Part shown: one piece after another, positions 1 through 6,700 of the stretch | How positions within the stretch are numbered: position 1 is the stretch's first letter | How the letters are laid out: every line of letters begins with the position of its first letter | Assembly: GCA_945872805.1 (NCBI GenBank) | Contig: CAMCBE010000111.1 | Location: 1 to 6,700, forward strand | Reading direction: 5' to 3' | From: Chitinophaga pinensis | GTDB taxonomy: Bacteria; Bacteroidota; Bacteroidia; Chitinophagales; Chitinophagaceae | DNA: 6,700 bases | The notes under the pieces: model-generated | What the model was told of the DNA's origin: nothing | Databases searched by the model: none | What the model saw: only the letters and a program-made list of their open reading frames with translations | Translations under genes and position numbers: made by a program

Positions 1-1359
1 TGTATTAACTGATGGAGCAGCGTTTGAAATGTATGGGTTAATCCTGCGCTGATCAAAGTACAATTGAACGTTAACTCGATTGCTCAACACGTAATCAATC
101 GTTGGACGAATGCTAAATATACGCTGACCACCTGTTGCAAAGGCATTGGATTGATCAAGTCTTGAATTTGAATTGATATCATCTCGTATACTAAAGTCGA
201 GTGCGAATGTTAAGTCGTTGTCTAATTTTTTACTCGCTTCTTTTTTGCCTAGCTTGAGTTTGAATGGCAAAGGCATTGCCCTTTTTCTCCAACGCATTCC
301 AAAAGTGATTTCGGTTGAACGTACTTCACTAAGCTGAAGGTCGATAAGGCTCATGCTAAGTGTTCGTGATTTTCTGTATTCAAATCTACCGGATAATTGT
401 CCGGGTGTTGTGAAATCAATTCCAATCAATGGTGCAAATTGTTCTTGAATCGAGAGATTTGGAACAAGGAAATAGGGTATATAGTTCCCTGATATGGTAT
501 CAATGAATGAAGGAAATCCATACATTAATGTGTCTTGGAATAACAACGCAGAGTTGAAGCTATTCATACTCAAGGTACTGTTGTATCCATGGGTGATGGT
601 GAAATTAGTAAAGTATTGTTGTAGACTTTCTATTCTACTAAGTCCATTATACGTGAGCCTCCAGTTTGGTTTTGGTAGATAGCCACTAAATGGATTTGAT
701 TTCACGGTATTGGTTTGACCATTCTTTAATAAGGCAATTTGATTTGGGTCCTTGTTCGTATAGGCTGCAATAAATGCAGGAATCAATACATCTTGTGAAT
801 ACCTTCCATACCCTGTGTAATAACCATCGGCACCAACTGTTTTGCTGTAAGGGTTTTGTTCTCCAAGTCGTTTCGATAAGATGCTTCTATTTTTTTCAAA
901 TTGCTTGAACGTCTCACTCGTATTATTTGCATTGAATTTTTTAAACAATGTCTGAAATGAAACATAACTGACGCTAAATCCTCCACCAGAGTAGGGACTT
1001 AGCGAATTGAAATTACCTGTGCCCACCGTATCCTTAAAGAGTGTTGAGAAATTTTTTGAAAGGCTCTTGTCGAGGTTTAAGTCAATCATCAAGTCTCGTA
1101 TCGGCTCTACTTGAGCAGTTAGGTTTAATCTCTTCTCATAAGACTGCAAGAATAAATTATTGAGTAACGGATCTTTTGTAACGAGCCCTTTTTTGCCAAT
1201 CTTATCAAGCCATTCTTGATTTGGTTGCTTACCCATGATAAAATCAACTCCAGGAGCCATGCTCTTCCAATTTTGACCAAAGAATTTAGTACTATCCGTG
1301 TATCCAGGTAATAATGTGCTTCCCCCTTCATTGTATGTTGCGCCAACTCGCTTGACGGC
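1..1359 (-). other. C-terminal SprA beta-barrel strands (residues 1781-2233)
   Basis: It contains AVKRVGATYNEGGSTLLPGY, APGVDFIMGKQ, KGLVTKDPLLNN and VEPIRDLMIDLNL (from V1864), which are family-typical. They are followed by strand/turn repeats, FGMRWRKRAMPLPFKLK (from F2133), DNDLTFALDFSIRDD (from D2160) and NRVNVQLYFDQRRINPYIS. The last visible residues are PSVNT. SprA proteins I remember end with one more strand of the LRFTL type about 10-25 residues after this point, so the stop codon should lie within roughly 30-80 bases beyond base 1. That final strand would close the barrel. Confidence 0.8.
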
Positions 1360-4300
1360 AGTTAGTATTTTAAGTATCGCTTTTTCAGTAGGCGATAAGA
1401 TGATTTCTTTTCTTTCTTTTGGTTGTTTTTCTTTCAATGCTTTCTCTTGAGACTTTCTTTCTTTTTCAATCCGGTCTTGCTCTTCTTTTTCTTTTTTCTC
1501 CTTTCGCTTATCCTCAACAGTCTTTATTATTTCCCCTGGGACAATGACAGTATCTTTTTTTACTCTAAATGCGCCTGGTTTGCTTTTCTGCATACTTGGG
1601 TCAAATACGTCTGGTAATGAGTAAAGCCCAGCATTCTTTTTATTTTGATCAGGTGAAGTCACTTGTTCATTTATGTTTACTTCGTCTGCTTTTTTAGTTA
1701 CACTCACCTTAGGGTCTTTGCTATCCCTTTTTTTATTTTTTGAATTTCCTTTTGGTTTTTTTTGAGCAGATGGCGTTTGAGGTGCATTGTCAATGGCTCT
1801 CAACACCTTTGACTTGTTGTAAAGCTGAGCAAAATTCATCTCGAGCGTTCCACCAGTTTGGCCGCTGTTTTGAATGGTATTGCCAAGGCTTAATGCAAGC
1901 CTAGATGCGCCAATCCAATTGTAAGTTGATCGGTAGGCTACATTCACCGTTGTCCAATCCAGAACCGGAATAGAATTAGTCGGTAGGTTATAGGTTAGGT
2001 CTGTGCTTTGGTTATAGATGGTGTTCCGTCCACCCTTCAAGAAATTCTGAGTAAGGGAGTCGCGTTTAGGTCTCGTGTCAATTCTACCAAACGGTTCGTC
2101 TACACGTGAATTGTTCAATGCCTTGAAGTCTATGTTTAATGATTTCGTTAGGTCCCAACGCAAGTTGTAGTTCCTGTCGACCACAAAATATTTATCGTAG
2201 GTTTCAGGAATTTTAAATTTACCACCCCCGATATTTCGGGGAAGTATGGCAGCAAATTGTCTTCGTGTATCCACCCTAAATCCAATCAGTGATGGAAGTG
2301 GGTTGAAGTTTACGTTACGAATGAAATCAAGCCAAGGTGTTTTTATTTTGATTAATTTCTTTAGTGGCTCAATGTATTGTGGTTGTGTATTGTAATTGTA
2401 TCCTATCCCTCCCTGGGTTTTATTGATCTGGTTACTCTCGATTAACGGATTATGCTGTCTAGTTTCAGTCAGCGAGTAATTAAAATCAAAATTGGAAATG
2501 CTCCATAGTTGCACTTTTTTATTTTCCTTTTGAGTGAATCGAACATTCGTGAAGTTGATGGTTTTGAGCCCAACATAATCTACCGCTTCATTTCGTATGG
2601 AGTCTCTTGATGAATTGTATGTTTTTAGTTTTTGCTTTAAGGTGATGTCTTTGTCGAACGGATCATATTTCGGACTGCTAATAATTTGCGAGATGTTCGC
2701 AAAGAAGGGAATTTCAATACCTATCTCTTTAGGAAGAAGTTTTCCTAACTGAAGATTTATCGATGCATCAACTTGTTTAAGGTCGTCGCGATACCGATCA
2801 TTAACGCGTTGCTCTAGTTGCCCAAATCCAGCGGTGTGAATATTGGTTGACACAGACACTGAACCTAAGTCCGATAGCTGAATATTCATTTGGCCAACAG
2901 CGGCCCATCCACCATTTTCATCTAACCCAGACAAGCGAAGTTCATTTACCCATATTTCAGTTGCAATAGCATTTCCGCCACCGCCTTTAGGGTTTTCCAT
3001 TCCAAGGAGTATGCCTTTCACTTCTCCTAAATTCGGATTTCCCATGATGGAAAATGTTTTGCCATCAATTTGTGTTCTGTATATCGCCGAGGGATTATTC
3101 GTGTTTAGGTTTCTTTCATTTTTCAACCTAACCAAATCAGCTAGATAAAAATTCAATTCGTTTTCAGATGGCCAAATTACTTTTTCATCTGTTGTACCGA
3201 AGTCTGTTATTTTAAGTGGGTACTTAATTTCATAGTAGTTGTTGATGTAGTCGTTGCCTATTCTAACTACTGCATATACATCTCCATTTTGGAGTTTATT
3301 GTATTCTCTCAAACTTTCTGCATGGTAAAACATAGAAAGTTTTGAATACTGCCTAAGATCGTGATTGAATCCTTTGAACACAGCCCTTCCGTCACCATCT
3401 TGTAAGTTGATCACGCGCATACTGAGTGATTGCTCATTCTGTAGAATATTGATACCACCATTACTTAGTGTTTGTACTCGTTCAATACCAGGAGGAGTTC
3501 TGTATGGGATTGGGTCTTTGCGGTCATTCTCTTCAATATTTACTGATGAAACATTGAATTGTGTACTGCTGTTTGCAAGATCAATTGGTTTGTAAGTTCC
3601 TGTTGTATCAAGATCATATGAGAATCTTCTCCAATTGTTTCTCACTAACTCCATCTTAGCAAAACGTAAGACTACAGAATCGGTGAAGTCTGTCATAAAC
3701 ATTCTAAAGAATCGAATGGATTTAAAGTCTGGTATATCGCCTACTTTTTTATTGTACGCTGAAATGGGCACCCTGAATTGATACCATATTTGATCTTGTT
3801 TAGAACCATCCGCTAAGGTGATGCTTACACTTTTTTTATCTGAAATAAAATTGCTTCCCACTTGCATGCTGAGTTCACCCGAAGGCTTTAGGTCAATTCG
3901 ATATTGGAAATATTCTTCAGATTCATTCAGTGTATTATCTCGATTCAAGTCTTCTCCATCAGGATACATGGTGAAGGCAGATGCAAAATTGGCTCCTGCT
4001 TTTGCTACTGGAGAATTTCCTTGTGGGCTATTGAAGTTTTTATAGCGGGTTAAGATGCCAGCATTTTCTTGGTCGTAGGTCTCATCACGATAATATTTAA
4101 AGTTATCGCTGGATGGATCTTTTGATGCATCAGTGTAGGCTTTTGAATTTAAGCCGTAACGTGTTGCCATTTCATTTAAGTAATCAGCACGCTTTTTTAA
4201 TTCTGCAGAATCAGTCATGCCATCAAATCCAACATCCTGGAATTTTCTATCCGCGGGGTCATTGCTGAATCCTTGTGTTATTTGAATCGGGTTGAGGGGA

Positions 4301-6700
4301 ACATTTCCCCATGTCGACGCTCCTATTGATGCAGGAATCGACGGAGTTGGTAATCCATTCTCATAGAATCGCCTAGAATCTTTTAAAATATCTTCTGAAA
4401 TATTTCCAAGGTTTAAATAAAGTGATCCGCCAGATTTATTCGTTCCATCTATAAAGGGATCAAGCATCCAAAAATCGACAAATTCAATATTGGCGCTTTC
4501 GAAATCTGTTTGGTCGATACCTCTCATGATACCACCCCAGCGCTTGGTTGGATTTTTTAATTCACCATTGCTCTCAATGTTGGCTGCATCAAAATTGTAT
4601 GGACCTTTCTCTTTTGGATAGTAAGCCATATCAAAAGTCACTAATTGCGCTTGCCCAAAATCGGGAGTTCTTCTTGGGAAAATTTCTTGTTGTCCAACAC
4701 TGCGTACACGTGCGTCAGAAAGTTGTTTTAAATCATTACGTAGCGGATTATTTGTATTCCTTTTTTCTTGCAATACTGGCTCAATATTATACCATGCAAT
4801 TTTTGCTCTGTTTTTGCCATACGCAACATCATCAAATAAATCTGCTTCGGGAAACAAAACATTGCCAGAACGATCTGTTGCACCTTTGGGGGTTGACGCT
4901 AATGTCCAGCCAATGATTGGAAAGCGAAGATCAATACTGGATTTTGTTCCTTCGAAGTCATCCAGATAAACCAATCCTTCCCCGCCTTTACCAATCTGAG
5001 GAGCATGCCCTGGCTTCATCTTTGCTGCTTCTGCTGAGGCGTTGATACTCGAGGGCGCTTTCGCTTCATAAAAAGGCAGCTTACTCAATAATTTATTTAA
5101 CCTCGGCAGTTCACTATTGTAGTTCATGTCGATACCCGTCATGGAATTTCGAATTGGATCTGAACCATATTCCATCTTAGTAAAAAATGGACGCTCGCTT
5201 AACCGAACCATGGTACCACCAACTGAAAATTTCTTGTTGAATAGATAATCCCAACGCAAGCCAGTATAGGTTCGTTGTTGAACACCAAATGTTGCATTGT
5301 TTTCAAATTGCACATTTACAGGTAATCCAGAATTTTTAATGGCACTGTTGATTACGCGCAACGTTCCTGAGATGTAGTCTATCGTATAGTCAATATTTTC
5401 TTGTAATGTTTGTCCACCCGCTGTAACCGTAACAGAACCTGGCGGAATATTAAACGCATTTAATGAGATCTCACCGCTTGAACCACCTGATGATTTTGAT
5501 GTGCCTCGAATTAAGAATCGATTAAGATTAGCATAGGTTTGAGCTATCGCTTTAATTGTGTCGTAAAGTGGATAGTACAGGTATTTGCTTCTAAGTGTTG
5601 GATTAGTGGTAAAGGCGTCATCTAAGTCATGTCCAAATGGTTCAAGGACCGGAAAGATTGCACGACTCTGATAGGTATTAATAGTATAGCCTTCTACAAA
5701 GTCGAATACCCCATCTGGCTGCGGATCGTTTTGATTATTTAGTCGATCTAAGTTTAATAAAGTAAGTAATGGAATACCTGCTTTATCTCCTTCTGGCAAG
5801 TATCTTTTTTCACCAGCACCAGGTTCTTGGTACAATACATTGAATTGAAAATCTGCACGCTCCAGTTGCCCTGATCCAACGGGATAAATATTTTTCATCA
5901 TCAAATCCCATATCGGTAAGGCTGTACGTTGTGAGGTAGCTTTTAAGAGTTTTAGGAATAACACTTTTTGTACACCACTGGTTGAATCTACCGGTACGTC
6001 TTGTGCAAACTCTCCAACTTGAAAAACTTTTCCATTCACTGTATATTGATAGGCTACAGCAAGTACTTCGTCAGACTGTAACATCACATTTAATGAAATG
6101 AAACCGAGTTGACGATTAAAATAATATTGTGTTGTATCAAGTTTACGTGCAAATGTTTTTTCAAAATCACGGACAGGCTTAAGGCCAAGTCCATTCAATG
6201 CATTGACAACCTGTACTGGATTTCTATTGTTGGGGTTACCGGTAACTTTTCTGTATAAATCGTTAGCAGCATTTGAAGGGTATACTGATCCAGGGGCTAC
6301 ATTAATTACTGGTGGTTTTTGGAAAGGATTATTTTCTGCCAAGTCCATCAATCCTACCACATCTCTTGTGTTGGCATTGGTGCCATTTCTATTCGTTACC
6401 CAAACTTCCATCCTCAACAACTGCACTTGTGAATTGATGATGGGCAAGTTTTTCATTGCCTTATTGTAGTTGTTTCTAAAATACTGCGCCAATAAAAAGT
6501 GTCTATTCTCTTCGTATTCATCCGCTTTAATTTCAAATGGAGTAGTACTTGATCCACCTTTGAAACCAGCGGATTGACGTTGTGAGCGCTGACTAGCAAA
6601 TACAGTAGACACCCAAAGCTTTCCAAATTGCAATTGTGTTTTTACACCAAATAACTGTTGTGCACCAGGGATTAATGTCCCTTTTGATGCAAATGATGTG
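1..6700 (-). CDS. sprA: SprA/Sov, giant outer-membrane translocon of the type IX secretion system (internal fragment, both ends outside window)
   Basis: Seen: one minus-strand frame (first full codon at 6699-6697, last at 3-1) is open for 2,233 codons; I checked every triplet and found no stop. Motifs in SprA order, numbered from the first visible residue: LIPGAQQLFGVKTQLQFGK (9-27), EIKADEYEENRHF (56-68), QNDPQPDGVFDF (323-334), LSERP (500), AKAPSSI (546), DDFEG (580), FVDFWMLDPF (740), NEQSLS (1088), LQDGDGRAVF (1099), WVNELRLS (1250), RWDLTKSL (1514), SLGNTIQN (1604), LPGY (1797). Known: SprA forms a single very large (36-strand) outer-membrane beta-barrel with a lateral opening. It exports folded proteins bearing T9SS C-terminal signals, working with PorV and a plug protein, and it is needed for surface delivery of gliding adhesins such as SprB. 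The Flavobacterium johnsoniae protein is about 2,400 residues, so this fragment is most of the chain. Inferred: 200-260 N-terminal residues and 10-25 C-terminal residues are missing. No start codon, ribosome binding site, promoter or neighbouring gene is visible. No truncation or frameshift is seen. Confidence 0.97.
1405..1779 (-). other. Lys/Glu-rich low-complexity linker inside SprA (residues 1641-1765)
   Basis: About 125 residues of low-complexity, charged sequence interrupt the barrel pattern. The first part is basic and Asn/Ser-rich (QKKPKGNSKNKKRDSKD); the middle contains GLYSLPDVFDPSM and a Val/Ile-rich DTVIVPGEIIK. The last part, residues 1730-1765, has 28 Asp/Glu/Lys/Arg out of 36. 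It probably forms a charged helix or disordered tether. Conserved SprA sequence resumes at once after it (AVKRVGATYNEGG, LPGY). As I recall, other SprA proteins also carry a charged, variable stretch here. A location on the periplasmic side is inferred. It is in frame, so it does not break the gene. Confidence 0.75.
1780..2910 (-). other. SprA beta-barrel segment before the charged linker (residues 1264-1640)
   Basis: It starts at GWAAVGQMNIQLSDLGSVSVS and includes LGKLLPKEIGIEIPF (from L1318) and SSPKYDPFDKD, which match the family. NPLPSLIGFRVDTRRQF, RWDLTKSLNIDFKALN (from R1514), SLGNTIQN (1604-1611) and LYNKSKVL (1626-1633) follow. Repeated 8-12 residue alternating strands with aromatic residues near their ends, separated by Asn/Asp/Gly turns, are typical of outer-membrane barrels. 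There is no helix-forming or hydrophobic stretch long enough for an inner-membrane segment. Confidence 0.7.
2226..2241. other. Short GC-rich perfect hairpin inside the coding sequence
   Basis: A perfect 6-bp inverted repeat, CCCCGA and TCGGGG with a 4-base loop, stands out in this AT-rich gene. On the coding strand it encodes part of LPRNIGGGK. There is no U-run after it on either strand, so it is not a Rho-independent terminator. It may form a small mRNA hairpin or may be chance codon use. Confidence 0.3.
3916..3951 (-). other. EF-hand-like acidic loop 3 in SprA (residues 917-928)
   Basis: The 12 residues DLNRDNTLNESE have Asp at 1, Asn at 3, Asp at 5, Asn at 6, Asn at 9 and Glu at 12. The preceding PDGE and the following EEYFQYRIDL are also conserved in SprA as I recall. 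The spacing fits calcium coordination, but Asn replaces the usual Gly at position 6. Function is inferred from pattern only. Confidence 0.4.
4201..4236 (-). other. EF-hand-like acidic loop 2 in SprA (residues 822-833)
   Basis: The 12 residues DVGFDGMTDSAE have Asp at 1, Asp at 5, Gly at 6, Asp at 9 and Glu at 12. This resembles the DxGxDGxxDxxE calcium loops found in many secreted and surface proteins. It is preceded by the conserved FSNDPADRKFQ segment and followed by a probable helix (LKKRADYLNEMATRYG), so one flanking helix is plausible here. Ca2+ binding is inferred. Confidence 0.45.
4780..5439 (-). other. Conserved SprA core segment with LSERP, AKAPSSI and DDFEG motifs (residues 421-640)
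   Basis: The segment begins GSVTVTAGGQTL and continues through an IDYTIDY turn, a VNVQFENNATFG strand and GLRWDYLFNKKFSVGGTM. It then runs through LSERPFFTKM (500-509), KLPFYEAKAPSSI, KPGH, and YLDDFEGTKSSIDLR with D580, D581 and E583. I recognise this as one of the best-conserved parts of SprA proteins, which makes it the strongest support for the family call. Alternating short strands separated by Gly/Asn turns suggest beta-barrel wall together with a surface or lumen segment. No catalytic function is expected; the role is structural, in the translocation pore. Confidence 0.8.
5440..6699 (-). other. N-terminal SprA module (residues 1-420 of the fragment)
   Basis: This part of the chain holds the conserved LIPGAQQLFGVKTQLQFGK stretch, the EIKADEYEENRHF block followed by an LAQYFRNNYNKAMKNLP segment, and RMEVWVTNRNG (96-106). 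It also has SDEVLAVAYQYTVNGKVFQVGEF, LPIWDLMMKNIY, and LLNLDRLNNQNDPQPDGVFDF. From memory these belong to the N-terminal SprA family domain (Pfam SprA_N). Alternating polar/hydrophobic stretches such as KTQLQFGKLWVSTVFAS suit outer-membrane beta-strands. It ends in a Ser/Gly-rich turn, SSGGSSG (403-409), just before the next conserved block. The exact domain boundary is inferred, and strands cannot be assigned without a structure. Confidence 0.8.
5692..5727 (-). other. EF-hand-like acidic loop 1 in SprA (residues 325-336)
   Basis: The 12 residues DPQPDGVFDFVE place Asp at position 1, Gln at 3, Asp at 5, Gly at 6, Asp at 9 and Glu at 12. This is the spacing of a calcium-binding EF-hand loop. 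The QNDPQPDGVFDF core is conserved in SprA proteins as I remember them. No flanking helices are evident, so if it binds Ca2+ it is a stand-alone loop. Metal binding is inference. Confidence 0.4.

Larger units (their letters stand above)
2932..4779 (-). other. Central SprA region, probable surface-exposed beta-sandwich/cap domains (residues about 641-1256)
   Basis: It contains GGIMRGIDQTDFESANIEFVDFWMLDPF, FYENGLPTPSIP, the acidic loop DVGFDGMTDSAE (822-833), PSSDNFKYYRDE, the second acidic loop DLNRDNTLNESE (917-928), and FRMFMTDFTDSVVLRFAKMELVRNNWRRF. These are followed by GIERVQTLS, NEQSLSMRV, LQDGDGRAVFKGF, and NNYYEIKYPLK. It ends with EIWVNELRLSGLD. The pattern of long strands broken by Asp/Asn-rich loops resembles a beta-sandwich more than transmembrane barrel wall. 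Placement outside the cell is inferred from what is known of the SprA cap and is not shown by the sequence alone. Confidence 0.6.

Noticed and set aside
494..1346. Short frames at 494-682 (+), 783-986 (-) and 1125-1346 (-)
   Set aside because: All are out of frame with, and fully inside, the C-terminal barrel coding sequence. The translations show no domain.
1423..1617. Plus-strand frame with a Phe/Leu-rich, membrane-like translation
   Set aside because: The hydrophobic look comes from reading the complement of Lys/Glu codons of the charged linker (poly-T/C). It is not a real membrane peptide.
2226..2241. Hairpin as a transcription terminator
   Set aside because: It sits in the middle of an intact reading frame and has no following T-run on either strand.
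3365..4045. Two plus-strand frames of about 75 codons (3365-3595 and 3818-4045)
   Set aside because: Both are antisense to conserved SprA motifs (LQDGDGRAVF, NEQSLS and the DLNRDNTLNESE loop) and have no features of their own.
4548..4916. 122-codon plus-strand open frame
   Set aside because: Lies entirely antisense to conserved SprA sequence (including the segment just after DDFEG). It has an improbable His/Cys/Gln-rich translation and no recognisable domain. A shadow frame.
6203..6469. 88-codon plus-strand open frame with a hydrophobic start
   Set aside because: Antisense to the N-terminal SprA module, with no ribosome binding site or family resemblance that I can see.
1..6700. CRISPR array, tRNA/rRNA genes, insertion sequences or phage-like elements
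   Set aside because: No regularly spaced repeats, terminal inverted repeats, transposase sequence or RNA-gene signatures are visible; the continuous coding frame explains the full window.
1..6700. TonB-dependent receptor or LptD-like barrel as an alternative identity
   Set aside because: No plug domain or TonB-box pattern is seen, the length is two to three times that of those families, and the ordered SprA-specific motifs are present throughout.

Overview
The whole window lies inside one very large gene read on the minus strand. Reading minus-strand triplets from base 6699 down to base 1 gives 2,233 consecutive codons with no stop and no frameshift. Neither the start codon nor the stop codon is in the window. 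The translation matches, motif by motif and in the right order, what I remember of SprA (called Sov in Porphyromonas gingivalis). SprA is the giant outer-membrane translocon of the type IX secretion system (T9SS), and is also needed for gliding motility in Flavobacterium. T9SS is confined to the Bacteroidota and a few close relatives, so the source is almost certainly a member of that phylum. The AT-rich base composition (about 40% GC by eye) fits; a Cytophagia-like lineage is possible but is only a guess.

Layout, from the N-terminal end (right side of the window) to the C-terminal end (left side), in residues of the visible fragment: 1-420, N-terminal SprA module; 421-640, highly conserved segment with the LSERP, AKAPSSI and DDFEG motifs; about 640-1256, central region that probably includes surface-exposed cap domains; 1264-1640, barrel-type alternating sequence; 1641-1765, a Lys/Glu-rich low-complexity linker; 1781-2233, C-terminal barrel strands. 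By family comparison from memory, about 200-260 N-terminal residues (signal peptide included) lie beyond base 6700, and only some 10-25 C-terminal residues lie beyond base 1.

There is no second gene, RNA gene, mobile element, CRISPR array, promoter or terminator that I can support. The short open frames on the plus strand and in other minus frames overlap this gene entirely and look like shadows. The system itself is known. The points most worth a second look are three separate 12-residue loops with EF-hand-like acidic spacing (possible Ca2+ sites), the strongly charged linker with its A-tracts and slippery heptamer, and the complete absence of cysteine in 2,233 residues.
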